From: Geobacillus stearothermophilus ATCC 12980
GTDB taxonomy: Bacteria > Bacillota > Bacilli > Bacillales > Anoxybacillaceae
Direction: 5' to 3'
NCBI RefSeq assembly: GCF_030369615.1
Contig: NZ_CP128494.1
Coordinates: 2,747,501-2,811,500, forward strand
Length of the DNA stretch: 64,000 nt
Shown: piece by piece, positions 46,014-54,727 of the stretch
Position numbering within the stretch: the first letter of the stretch is position 1
How the letters are laid out: the number at the start of each line of letters is the position of its first letter
Notes under the pieces: generated by a model
Told to the model about the DNA's origin: nothing
The model's database searches: none
The model's input: the letters and a program-made list of their open reading frames with translations, nothing else
Position numbers and translations under genes: made by a program

Positions 46014-46057
46014 CAAAAAAACGGCCGGATTCCTACGTTCCAAAAAATCCGGCCGTT
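46014..46057 (-). terminator. Terminator, originally of trmH
   Basis: AACGGCCGGATT/AATCCGGCCGTT stem with T7 on the minus strand. About 245 bases of IS605-type remnant now separate it from the trmH stop. Confidence 0.85.
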
Positions 46058-46063
46058 TCTTGT

Positions 46064-46304
46064 ATGTGAACTACCCACCACCTACGCTTCGCTTAGAGGC
46101 GGGGGCTTCAAGCGACTTGTGTATGTTCGCTGAACGGTAAGCCACACACAAGAACCCTTTACGCTTCCCTTCGTTCCGAAGGTGTCCGTTCTAGCCATAT
46201 TCTATCCTATTCGTTGGCTAACGCCAACCGACATTCATCTCCCACTTTCACTGGTGCTGGCGCACCTTCACGTTTAGAAGTAGAAGACTTCTTTCGGAGG
46301 GAAG
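46064..46304 (-). repeat. tnpB: IS605/TnpB right-end (omega-RNA-like) remnant without its gene
   Basis: On the minus strand the first 100 bases read as a TnpB-like C-terminal tail (KKSSTSKREGAPAPVKVGDE...LANE then stop). After it come several stem-loops (AGCGTAAAGGG..., GTGTGTGGCTTACC...) and the terminal hairpin CCCCCGCCT...AGGTGGTGGG (46076-46109), followed by GTAGTTCAC. That is the layout of the 3' end of tnpB plus omega-RNA scaffold and right end. No transposase or nuclease body remains. Confidence 0.6.
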
Positions 46305-47015
46305 TTAAATGGTATACCCTTGCAGCTCAAGCTGTTTGCGGATGCGCGGATTCAACGTTTGCCACATCCATTGTTGGTAGAGCGCTTTTTTCTCATTCGA
46401 CGATAAATAATAGCGCGTTCCGGCTTGGCGGCGCGCGCGCTCAGTCACATCGTACAGCGCCAGCGCCGCGGCAACGGAAATGTTAAAGCTTTGGACGAAG
46501 CCGTACATCGGGATGACGAACGTCCCGTCTGCGAGTTTCAGCGCCTCATCGGATACGCCGCTATGTTCGTTGCCAAATAAAAGCGCCGTCGGTTTGGATA
46601 CATCGATGTCGGAAAGAGGAATCGTCCCCTCGCCAAGATAGCTGGCATACACTTGATACCCTTGCTGTTTTAAGTCGTTGATGGCGGTTTCGATATCAGG
46701 CTGCCGGTGAAGCGTCAGCCATTGGTCAGCATGGCGCGTCACGAGCCGGTTTGGCGAAAATGGCGCTTTTCCCGTGACGATATGGATGTCTTGAACGCCG
46801 AACGCCTCGGCTGTCCGCAGCACCGCTGCCTGATTGTGCGGGTCGTCGACCGCTTCAATCAAAACCGTAATATAACGGGTGCGCTCGTTAAGAACGTCAT
46901 ACATTCGTTTTAATCGTTTCGGCAAAATCATTTCCCAAACCGGACGCGTCTGCTCGGTCAGCAGCCCTTCTTGCTGCAGCTGGGCAAGAAACGTCTTCAT
47001 GTCCCGTTCTTCCAT
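46305..47015 (-). CDS. trmH: tRNA (guanosine-18-2'-O)-methyltransferase family protein
   Basis: SPOUT-class RNA 2'-O-methyltransferase of 236 residues. The N-terminal helical part (ILPKRLKRMYDVLNERTRYITVLIEAVDDPHNQAAVLRTAEAFG) and the knot motifs LFGNEHSGVSDEAL and IPMYGFVQSFNISVAAALALYD are typical of TrmH. ATG 47015 follows GAAGGTGATCGAC; the open frame to 47096 lacks a ribosome site. Single gene. An IS remnant abuts its stop codon without altering the end of the protein. Confidence 0.9.
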   Translation of the reverse strand: MEERDMKTFLAQLQQEGLLTEQTRPVWEMILPKRLKRMYDVLNERTRYITVLIEAVDDPHNQAAVLRTAEAFGVQDIHIVTGKAPFSPNRLVTRHADQWLTLHRQPDIETAINDLKQQGYQVYASYLGEGTIPLSDIDVSKPTALLFGNEHSGVSDEALKLADGTFVIPMYGFVQSFNISVAAALALYDVTERARRQAGTRYYLSSNEKKALYQQWMWQTLNPRIRKQLELQGYTI

Positions 47016-47169
47016 GTCGATCACCTTCGCTCCGTTCCTCTTCTCCTGTGCTTTCCTATTGTACAAAATAGGATGCCGCTGGGCAATCTCGATCATTCCC
47101 TGAACTATTCAAACTATTCTATAAATAATATTTTGGAAACATTGTTCATTTACAAACTATCATTCATGC

Positions 47170-47262
47170 GGCTGCCGGAATCATTAACTTCGTCGTCTTG
47201 ACTGCGGCTTTATCGTCATGCAACAACGGCATTTTCAGCACGAGCCGGATAATGGCGAAGCA
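47170..47262 (-). pseudogene. Possible gene tail (unidentified)
   Basis: Thirty codons on the minus strand end in a stop and read plausibly as a protein C-terminus ([20 protein letters not shown]...), but the frame is cut off at the MITE-like element at 47267. I cannot assign a family. Confidence 0.25.
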
Positions 47263-47266
47263 AAAC

Positions 47267-47420
47267 GGGGCTGACCCAAAAGAGCGGTAATGCTCCTATC
47301 TGGGGCGACATAGAAAAATAGACCAACACGAAAAACCCGGTAAAACCGAGGATTTCAGAGGTGGTCTCTTTCACATACTTCGGTTACATTTCATCAAAAA
47401 GGGACTTTTGAGTCAGCTCC
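47267..47420. repeat. MITE-like element with 16-bp terminal inverted repeats
   Basis: GGGGCTGACCCAAAAG (47267-47282) and CTTTTGAGTCAGCTCC (47405-47420) are inverted with 14 of 16 matches. The 154-bp interior is non-coding. Likely a deletion derivative of a DDE-type insertion sequence. Confidence 0.6.
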
Positions 47421-47459
47421 GTTTCCTTTTCATTTGTTGGCAACTGCACAACCCGTCCC

Positions 47460-48848
47460 TCATCTTTCTTTGACGCCGATGTACGCCTGGCGCGGGTGGT
47501 TCGGCTGATCCGGGTATTTCAATCGGATTTTCCCTTCGTCGACCAGCTTCCCTAAGTAGTTGGTGCGCAGCCCATCCGGCGTCCGTTCCAACAGCGTCGC
47601 CAACTCTTTCAGCCGCAACGGTCGCTCGCAGCACAGGCGGACGATCATCTCTTCCATAACCGCCGGAGCCAACCGCTTTTTTCGACGTGCTAGTTCTGCC
47701 ATCTCCCACAGCCGCTCATCGATCGACTCGTTTCTCTCTTCTTCCTCCCTTTCATCAACAGATATAGCATTATTTACGGAGTTTGGTGTTTTATTAACGG
47801 AGTTTTCACCTTTATTAACGGAGCATGTCGGGATATTTACGGAGTCAACCTCGTTTTTTACGGAGTTCGCCTCCCTATTCAAGGAGTTTTTCGAGTTGTT
47901 TACGGAGTTTTGTTCGATAATAACGGAGTTGAGCTCCTTATTTACGTAGTTGGCCTCGTTACTTCCGAAGTCCACGTCATGTTGATCCGCACCGTGTTCT
48001 ATCCATGCTTGTTCTTGCTGTTGCAATGATTCATTGATTTCTGTTTCAATTGTCGCCCCCGCCTCAGCTGGAAACAACAATGGGCATAACGTCACGATCG
48101 TGCGGTCTGGATTCATTTGCTGCAAAATATCGACCGGCTGGACAAGCGCCCGTTCCTGCCAATCATGCATGCGCTTCAAACCGGATCCTGCGCGTTTGCA
48201 TACATCGATCAACAAAAACATTTTAAAGATGTTCGGATTGCGCAGATTGCTCATTTGTCCAGCCATAGCGGCTTCAATTGGCAGGCGGAACCGGCCCGGG
48301 TTGGCAAATCGAAACGCCCCGTCCTCTTTTTCAACGGTAATGCCGCCTTCTTCCCCGTAATCGGCATGAACGATGGCATTAGCGAGCGCCTCGGCGAGCA
48401 GATCACGCCCTTCCTCAAGCCAAACGTGGCGCTCCAACTCCGCCAACACGCGGAAATAAAAATCATAGGCGTTGCCGGACCACGTTCCATCCTGCGATGT
48501 GAACCGCTTCGCCCATCCTGCCGCCTTTGCACCGTCATATTCCCGGTATTCTAAAAAATATTGCGGCAGCACCTCGGTAATGATCCGCTCTTCGCTGAAC
48601 ATCACGAGTCCGGCGAGCGTCAGTCCTTCTTTGCTGCTGTCGCGCAGCTTGCCCCAAGCGCCGATTTTGTATAAAAACTCTTTCGTCTCAAGACTGTTCC
48701 ATGGATGCCCCGGTTTGGCGCGGGCAAACTGCTCCCGGTAATGGCTGACGGTCTCAAAATTGAGCTCGCTCAAGCTGTAATGCTCTAAAATAAAGCTGTC
48801 TGCCAACCCATTGGCGCGTTCATGAAACGAATGTGTATATTTATTCAC
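47460..48848 (-). CDS. ATP-binding protein (HATPase_c_4/RecG-C-like) with heptad repeats
   Basis: A 462-residue protein. Residues 1-235 match the C-terminal part of AlbA_2/Schlafen-type ATP-binding regulators, with a GHKL-like core (LLAEALANAIVHADYGEEGGITV, RFANPGRFRLP, SNLRNPNIFKMF, GSGLKRM). The AlbA_2 DNA-binding domain that usually comes first is missing. Residues about 300-360 are nine 7-residue repeats of the NSVNxxx type. The C-terminus predicts a winged helix (RPLRLKELATLLERTPDGLRTNYL). Start GTG 48848 behind AAAGGAAGATC. Function unknown; perhaps a truncated transcription regulator or defence-type protein. Confidence 0.7.
   Translation of the reverse strand: MNKYTHSFHERANGLADSFILEHYSLSELNFETVSHYREQFARAKPGHPWNSLETKEFLYKIGAWGKLRDSSKEGLTLAGLVMFSEERIITEVLPQYFLEYREYDGAKAAGWAKRFTSQDGTWSGNAYDFYFRVLAELERHVWLEEGRDLLAEALANAIVHADYGEEGGITVEKEDGAFRFANPGRFRLPIEAAMAGQMSNLRNPNIFKMFLLIDVCKRAGSGLKRMHDWQERALVQPVDILQQMNPDRTIVTLCPLLFPAEAGATIETEINESLQQQEQAWIEHGADQHDVDFGSNEANYVNKELNSVIIEQNSVNNSKNSLNREANSVKNEVDSVNIPTCSVNKGENSVNKTPNSVNNAISVDEREEEERNESIDERLWEMAELARRKKRLAPAVMEEMIVRLCCERPLRLKELATLLERTPDGLRTNYLGKLVDEGKIRLKYPDQPNHPRQAYIGVKER
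47770..47951 (-). repeat. 21-bp tandem repeat encoding NSVNxxx heptads
   Basis: About nine units with a 21-bp period. On the plus strand each contains a form of TTTACGGAGTT followed by ten variable bases. The coding frame is kept throughout. Confidence 0.85.
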
Positions 48849-48960
48849 TCTTGATCTTCCTTTAACATTATTTTTGCAAAACAGTCTTGACCTCTTTTTT
48901 TCTATTGTACCATCTTTTATTCTCCTTGCGGACGATTGCCAAAAAAAGAAAAGGGTTGTG

Positions 48961-49903
48961 GATATGTGGAACGAGCACACGCCGGTCGCCGACATTGAAC
49001 AAGGAGAGCGGCTGTCCGTCGTGACGCGCAGCAAACGGCGGGTCACATGCGACCACATCGCCGTCTGTTCCCACTTTCCGTTTTATGACGGCGGATTTTA
49101 TGTTTCCCGCATGTATGCTGAGCGCTCGTATGTCATTGCCATCACAGCTGCAGAGCCATACCCGGGAGGCATGTACTTGAGCGCCGACAACCCGAAGCGC
49201 TCGGTCCGTTCCGCAGCGGCAAATGGCGAGACGCTTATTCTCATCGGCGGGGAAAACCATAAGACCGGCCAAGGGGTGCCGACAATGCGCCATTATGAGG
49301 CGTTGTCCTCGTTCGCCTCGCAGTTGTTTACGGTAAAAGACATTCGTTACCGTTGGTCGGCCCAAGACTTGACGACGCTTGATAAAGTGCCATATATCGG
49401 CCCGATGACGGCAGGGACGCCAAACATTTATGTCGCGACAGGGTACCGGAAGTGGGGGATGACAAACGGCACAGCGGCGGGGATGATGTTGTCCGACCTC
49501 ATTCTCGGCCGCGACAACCGGTATCGCGACTTGTACTCTCCGTCGCGCTTTTACGCCGACCCGAGCGTGCGGCAATTTTTCACGACAAACCTCGATGTCG
49601 CCAAACACTTGATCGTTGGAAAAATCGAACTAGCTGTTCGCCAGCCGCAAGATTTGGCGCGCGGAGAAGGGGCGGTCGTCTCGGTCAACGGGAAACGGGC
49701 GGGCGCCTAATAAGGACGAGGCGGGAACGCTTCATGTCGTTGATACGACGTGCACCCATATGGGCTGCGAGCTGGAGTGGAACAGCGGCGACAAGACGTG
49801 GGACTGTCCATGCCATGGCTCGCGCTTCTCGATCGATGGCGATGTGATCGAAGGACCGGCGAAACAGCCGCTCGCGTGCATTGAACTTGATGACACGAAG
49901 TGA
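48961..49903 (+). pseudogene. Truncated FAD-dependent oxidoreductase/Rieske protein (YhfW-like)
   Basis: From codons reading MWNEHTPVADIEQGERL the sequence matches the C-terminal two thirds of YhfW-type proteins: a DAO-family FAD oxidoreductase end (GETLILIGGENHKTGQG ... PNIYVATGYRKWGMTNGTAAGMML) and then, after a frame change near 49707 with TAATAA, a Rieske 2Fe-2S domain (CTHMGCELEWN, CPCHGSRF). The first 150 or so residues with the FAD-binding GxGxxG are missing. A 5' deletion plus a frameshift make it non-functional. Confidence 0.8.
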
Positions 49904-50094
49904 CGCGCTGACGCGAGACGGCGGCGCATGCAGAACATCGTTGCAGTGGACATGTCGACCTTGAATTCCAATGGGGGTTGGGAGCGTATATTCCTAACCC
50001 CCTTATCGTTTTCATTTGCCGATCGCGCATTTCGTGATAAGATGAAAATGAGAGTGGACTGTACGTTACATGATGTTTTCGGGAGGGATGACGC

Positions 50095-51057
50095 ATGGAC
50101 TTTGAACCGATTTTTCTCACCCCTGTCTTCCAAGAACGGATTTGGGGCGGCACGAAGCTCGCCGAACGATTCGGCTACGACATTCCGTCTTCGCAAACAG
50201 GGGAATGCTGGGCGGTGTCCGCCCATCCGCACGGACAGACAGTCGTCGCCCGCGGACCGTTTGCCGGGATGACGCTTGGTCAATTATGGGAGGAACGCCG
50301 CGATTTGTTCGGCCACTTCCCGTCTGATCGCTTTCCGCTGTTGACGAAAATTTTGGACGCCAACGCCGACTTGTCCGTCCAAGTCCACCCGGACGATGAA
50401 TACGCCAAAACGCATGAAGGCGGAGAGCTCGGCAAAACGGAATGTTGGTACATCATCGATTGCAAGCCGGGCGCTGAGCTCATTTACGGCCATTACGCCG
50501 AGACGAAGGAGCAGCTGCGCGCCATGATGGAGGCGGGGGAGTGGGAGCGCTTGCTCCGGAAAGTGCCGATCCGCCCGGGCGACTTCTTCTATGTCCCAAG
50601 CGGCACGATCCACGCCCTTTGCGAAGGAACACTCGTCCTCGAGACGCAGCAAAGCTCGGACACGACATACCGCGTCTACGACTACGACCGTGTCGACAGC
50701 CAAGGGCGCAGGCGGGAGCTTCATCTTGACAAAGCAATAGATGTCACGACTGTCCCGCACCGCGACATCGACATCCGCCCCCATGTCGCCGAATTCCCGG
50801 GCGCGACTGTGACGACATTCGTGGAAGGCGACTACTTCGGCGTCCAAAAATGGGACGTCCGCGGCGCGTTCGAATCAGAGCAGGCAAAACCGTTTCTCAT
50901 CGTCAGCATCCTCGAAGGCGAAGGCGAGCTTGTCCGCAAAGGACAGACATACTTGCTTCGCCGGGGCGACCATTTCATTTTGCCGCATCAATTCGGCCGT
51001 TTCACCATTCGCGGCTCCCTCCAGGCGATCGCGTCGTGGCCGCGGACAGGCAAATAA
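50095..51057 (+). CDS. manA: Mannose-6-phosphate isomerase, class I
   Basis: Zinc enzyme interconverting fructose-6-phosphate and mannose-6-phosphate. The 320-residue Bacillus-type short PMI has zinc ligands in VQVHPDDEYAK (about 97), the glutamate in GKTECWYI and the histidine in VPSGTIHALCEGTL (about 175). The start ATG 50095 follows GGGAGGGATGACGC. The upstream 190 bases hold a GGGGGTT/AACCCCC hairpin near 49973-50005 that may insulate it from the yhfW remnant. Ends in a strong terminator. Confidence 0.94.
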   Translation: MDFEPIFLTPVFQERIWGGTKLAERFGYDIPSSQTGECWAVSAHPHGQTVVARGPFAGMTLGQLWEERRDLFGHFPSDRFPLLTKILDANADLSVQVHPDDEYAKTHEGGELGKTECWYIIDCKPGAELIYGHYAETKEQLRAMMEAGEWERLLRKVPIRPGDFFYVPSGTIHALCEGTLVLETQQSSDTTYRVYDYDRVDSQGRRRELHLDKAIDVTTVPHRDIDIRPHVAEFPGATVTTFVEGDYFGVQKWDVRGAFESEQAKPFLIVSILEGEGELVRKGQTYLLRRGDHFILPHQFGRFTIRGSLQAIASWPRTGK

Positions 51058-51093
51058 ACGACTGACTTCCTCAACCAATGGGTTGCAACATAC

Positions 51094-51129
51094 AAAAAAG
51101 GTGTCCTCTTGCCTTTGGGACACCTTTTT
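51094..51129 (+). terminator. Terminator after manA
   Basis: AAAAGGTGTCC/GGGACACCTTTTT stem with T run. The 90 bases to the glycerate kinase stop contain no gene. Confidence 0.88.
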
Positions 51130-51220
51130 CTATTGTCCACCCGAGAAGGGGACGGCTGAACAGAACATGCCGTTCAACAATAGGATTTCACCCATGAAGA
51201 AATCCCATCATCTTCCCCGC

Positions 51221-52375
51221 TTAGGAGAAAGATGTCCCTTTCATTTGACCGAGACGATACACAGAGGCAATATGCCGCGCCGTTTGCGTCACATACTGTT
51301 CCGCCTGCTCGAACGCTTTCTCAAACGGAATGACGCCGGGAACAATTGTAAAGAGGGCGTCAATGCCATGGTCTAAGACGACCGCACTGTCGTCGCCTAA
51401 CGAACCGGCGATGCCGATGACCGGGACGCCGAACTGCTTCGCCGTTTTGGCGACACCGATCGGCGTTTTTCCGAATATCGTCTGTCCGTCGATCCGTCCT
51501 TCACCGGTAATGACTAAATCGGCGCCTTTGACGCGCTCCGCGAGCTGAACCGTCTCGATCACAATATCAACGCCGCGCTTCAGCTCAGCCGGGAGGAACG
51601 CAAGCAACCCCGCTCCCAAGCCTCCGGCCGCGCCGGCGCCGGGAATGTCGCCGACTTGTTTGCCGAGTTCGCGGCTGATGACGTCGGCATAGTGCGTCAA
51701 GTTCTGGTCGAGAACCGCGACCATATCCGGTGTCGCCCCCTTTTGCGGGCCGAAAATGGCGGACGCGCCTCTCGGTCCGGTGAGCGGATTATCGACATCG
51801 CATGCGACATCAATGCGCACGTTCTCTAGACGCGGATCGAGCCCGGACAAGTCGATCGACTGCAAATAAGCGAGCGCTCCGCCTCCCGGACCGATGTCCC
51901 GGCCGTCTTCGTCCAAAAGCCTTCCCCCAAGCGCCTGCACCATGCCGGCCCCGCCATCGTTTGTCGCGCTGCCGCCAATGCCGATAATCAAATGAGTGGC
52001 GCCGGCGTCAAGCGCTGCTCGGATCAGTTCTCCCGTCCCCCGTGTCGTCGTCACCAACGGATTACGTCGGTCGCGTGGGACAAGGTGCAGCCCCGAGGCA
52101 GCCGCCATCTCGATGACCGCTGTCTTCCCGTCGCCGAGCAAGCCAAAAAACGCCCGCACCGGCTCACCGAGCGGTCCGGTCACGTTCACTTCCACGATGC
52201 GGCCGCCAGTCGCATCAACAAGCGACTGCACCGTCCCTTCCCCGCCATCGGCCATCGGCACTTTCACGTACTCAGCTTCTGGAAACACCGACCGGAACCC
52301 GCGTTCCACCGCCTCGGCGACTTCGAGCGCCGAGAGGCTTTCTTTAAACGAATCTGGGGCAATGACGACCTTCAT
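51221..52375 (-). CDS. glxK: Glycerate kinase (GlxK/GarK family)
   Basis: Phosphorylates D-glycerate to 2- or 3-phosphoglycerate. The 384-residue type II glycerate kinase shows the start MKVVIAPDSFKESLSALEVAEA, GIGGSATNDGGAGMVQALG and GAGAAGGLGAGLLAFL, plus the late TGEGRIDGQT loop. ATG 52375 follows GAGGAGGG; the frame runs to 52420 without support. A decayed permease-like sequence upstream could have been its transporter partner. Confidence 0.92.
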   Translation of the reverse strand: MKVVIAPDSFKESLSALEVAEAVERGFRSVFPEAEYVKVPMADGGEGTVQSLVDATGGRIVEVNVTGPLGEPVRAFFGLLGDGKTAVIEMAAASGLHLVPRDRRNPLVTTTRGTGELIRAALDAGATHLIIGIGGSATNDGGAGMVQALGGRLLDEDGRDIGPGGGALAYLQSIDLSGLDPRLENVRIDVACDVDNPLTGPRGASAIFGPQKGATPDMVAVLDQNLTHYADVISRELGKQVGDIPGAGAAGGLGAGLLAFLPAELKRGVDIVIETVQLAERVKGADLVITGEGRIDGQTIFGKTPIGVAKTAKQFGVPVIGIAGSLGDDSAVVLDHGIDALFTIVPGVIPFEKAFEQAEQYVTQTARHIASVYRLGQMKGTSFS

Positions 52376-52482
52376 CTTTTTCCCTCCTCGATGTCGTGAA
52401 ACGGGGCGACACATGGCCATAACGATGCAAACGCAGCCGGCCGCACGAACAGCGGATTCATATCCGTGCGGCGCAAGCCACT

Positions 52483-52724
52483 AGGCCGCAGCGGCCCAGA
52501 CGATGGCCATCGCGGTCAGAGCGGCGGTCGCCCCCTACTATTGTTTTCACCAACGAAAATGCCGTTTCCTTTATCGGGCAGGCAAACAGATAGATGCCGA
52601 ATGGGCCAATGACCGTTGAAACAGTCTTGACCGCGATCAACGAAGGCAACGCTGCGCACTTCCGTCGCCGCGATTTTCCATAGGGCTCAGCTCGGAAGTG
52701 CAGCGCCCTCAGTCCGGCGTACAT
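52483..52724 (-). pseudogene. Possible permease remnant
   Basis: On the minus strand hydrophobic stretches read LIAVKTVSTVIGPFGIYL, then, after a frame change near 52540, ATAALTAMAIVWAAAA and a stop. It looks like the tail of a membrane transporter, perhaps once paired with the glycerate kinase downstream. No family motif is certain. Confidence 0.35.
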
Positions 52725-53088
52725 TTGATTTCCAGAAACTCGCGGTCTCTCGTCCCCGCCCGATGGTGCTGATGGAACGATCGATGTTTGATCCCCGTCC
52801 TTTCGCCGCTCGTATTATATACAACGAAAGAGGCAGGATCTAGCGGCATCGCTCATGATGTCAAATTTTGATAAAAAAAGACGGAGACAGCCGCTTTTGT
52901 GTGAGTAAAATATTTGTGGGTGACATTCCAAAATGATCCCCGACGAGGGTTGCGAACTTTTGTTCACGACGCTCGTCGGGGCCACCAAGCGAAGCGCGGT
53001 AGAACAAGCAAATGTCATGCAAAAAGGACTCTCTCCCTGCTATGATGGTAATTATCAACATCAACCGAAAACAGGAGGGAGAGAGTCC
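52725..53088. other. Non-coding stretch with a long hairpin
   Basis: CCCCGACGAG (52938) and CTCGTCGGGG (52972) pair, with partial inner pairing GTTGCGAAC/GTTCACGAC. The area lies just before an ISLre2 remnant and may include its left end. No gene seen. Confidence 0.45.
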
Positions 53089-53634
53089 ATGAAACATCTT
53101 AACACATAATGGATTTTATGGAAATAACTAGAGGAACAATTCGTCAGAACTCTTCAAAAGGTGTTCGCTGTCTTGTTGGCGGCCCTTTTGGAGGAGATCG
53201 ATCAACAATTGGCGGAAGCGCGGGACAAGCGCCGGTATCAGCTGAAAGACAAACGGTCGACTACGATCCAAACGCTGTTTGGAGAAGTGACGTTTCGACG
53301 GAACGACTACTATGACCGGCAAACGGGGAACTATACCTTCTTGCTGGATGCCGAATTAGGCTGCTGGAAAGACCAAGGGCTTCGGGCGTTTCTGAGGGCG
53401 ATGGCGGCCCGAATCGACGGGATTTGGCGGAGAAATGGGCAGTTGGTGGAGGAAGAAGAGACCCGAACGGCGGCCTCGGCCTCAACAACGTCCAAGCGGA
53501 TCGAACAGGCCAAGCGGAAGGCCGGACGGTTATGGGCAGATGTGGTGCGTCAGAATCTACCGTGTCTGCAGCGGTCATCCAGGACACCGATCCATCAAGC
53601 GTTGTCGGTGCTCCGGGATGGTGGTTGTGTGTAA
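53089..53634 (+). pseudogene. ISLre2-family (UPF0236) transposase remnant
   Basis: ATG 53089 has a proper AGGAGGGAG ribosome site, but stops occur in frame at codons 7 and 13. After them the frame continues as an ISLre2-type N-terminal half (LLEEIDQQLAEARDKRRY, LKDKRSTTIQTLFGEVTFRRNDYYDRQTG) to about residue 180 of a usual 450 or more, then loses similarity. Dead transposase. Confidence 0.75.
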
Positions 53635-53952
53635 AAAAATGGAATATCGTATCATCGCCTCAAGATGAGGGATGAGAGTCCAAAAGCGCTTACGATATGA
53701 ATTCCTGAAAATGGTTCGCTAACTAGTGATTGACAACGCCCGTAGTGAACCGAAAAAATGTTCTCCACAAAGTCTTGACTGACTCGACGCATACCCCTTG
53801 CCTCTTGGGGCGATGTTAAAGTCGTTGTTTGCCGATAAAACGTCCGAACATCGTGTCACCATTTATGTATCACACGAAACATTATCGGAACAAAACCAGC
53901 TAAACTGAGAAAAAAGTATTAAAAAACATCCCCCAAAGTAAAAGGGGACGGC
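53635..53952. other. Intergenic region, no gene seen
   Basis: Between the ISLre2 remnant and rlmH. It holds a possible rlmH terminator (CCCCTTTTACTTTGGGG then T6 on the minus strand, 53921-53949). The rest has no open frame I trust and may be IS debris. Confidence 0.4.
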
Positions 53953-54432
53953 TCACTTGTGATACGGCTCCCCCCGATTGATCCGAAATGCGCGGTAAAT
54001 CTGCTCGAGCAAAATGAGACGCATGAGCTGGTGAGGAAACGTCATTTTCGAAAACGACAACGCCTCGTCAGCGCGCGCCATCACTTGTTTGCTTAAGCCA
54101 AGCGAGCCGCCGATGACGAACACTACCTTGCTTTTGCCATAGGTGGCGAGCTCATCGAGACGGGCGGCAAATTGCTCGGACGATTTCATCTTTCCTTCAA
54201 TCGCAAGCGCGATGACGTGGGCGTCATGCGGAATTTTCGCCAACAGCCGCTCGCCTTCCCGCTGTCTGATTTGCTCTTCCTCAAGTTCGCTTGCCCGTTC
54301 GGAGGTTTTTTCATCGGCGACCTCAATGATCTCAATTTTTGCATATGCGGACAGACGCTTTGTGTACTCATTGATCCCTTGAATTAAATATTTTTCCTTC
54401 AATTTGCCCACAGCAGCAATGGAAATATGCAC
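53953..54432 (-). CDS. rlmH: 23S rRNA pseudouridine-1915 N3-methyltransferase
   Basis: SPOUT methyltransferase acting on the 70S ribosome at helix 69. The 159 residues match the family, with the S-adenosylmethionine knot [13 protein letters not shown] (about 100-112) and the C-terminal [21 protein letters not shown]. Start ATG 54432 behind AAGGTGGGGATGATGTG. Position after htrC is conserved in Bacillus. Confidence 0.95.
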   Translation of the reverse strand: MHISIAAVGKLKEKYLIQGINEYTKRLSAYAKIEIIEVADEKTSERASELEEEQIRQREGERLLAKIPHDAHVIALAIEGKMKSSEQFAARLDELATYGKSKVVFVIGGSLGLSKQVMARADEALSFSKMTFPHQLMRLILLEQIYRAFRINRGEPYHK

Positions 54433-54515
54433 ACATCATCCCCACCTTACAAACAACTTATCAACAATATTTATCCACATATACACAACACATATCCACA
54501 TATTGTGCAAAAACA

Positions 54516-54668
54516 TCAGCATCCTACGGCATAGACAGCCTTTTTCTTGCAAAAACGGCACAGTTTTTCGCTGTTATCCACAAACATGACATCAGGGGCC
54601 TGCTCCGTCTCATCCACATATTCGTCAATGGCCATATCGATGTGCTCCTCACATGTGAATATCATCAT
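54516..54668 (-). CDS. yyzF: Small CxxH/CxxC protein (YyzF-like)
   Basis: A 50-residue protein with TCEEH near the N-terminus and LCRFCKK near the C-terminus: a CxxH plus CxxC pair able to bind one zinc ion. It matches the CxxH/CxxC family encoded between htrC and rlmH in Bacillaceae (YyzF). ATG 54668 (or 54665) follows AAAGGAGCGAGA. An acidic stretch (DEYVDETEQ) separates the metal pairs. Function unknown. Confidence 0.85.
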   Translation of the reverse strand: MMIFTCEEHIDMAIDEYVDETEQAPDVMFVDNSEKLCRFCKKKAVYAVGC

Positions 54669-54686
54669 TCTCGCTCCTTTCCTTGT

Positions 54687-54714
54687 GGAAAAAAGAAGGA
54701 GCGTTTCCGCTCCT
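54687..54714 (-). terminator. Terminator after htrC
   Basis: GGAGCG/CGCTCC stem with GAAA tetraloop-like loop and T-rich tail on the minus strand. Confidence 0.85.
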
Positions 54715-54727
54715 CCATCGTTTTCGT

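Noticed and set aside
47770..47951. CRISPR-like regular repeats
   Set aside because: The 21-bp period, diverged units and preserved coding frame show a protein repeat, not direct repeats with unique spacers.
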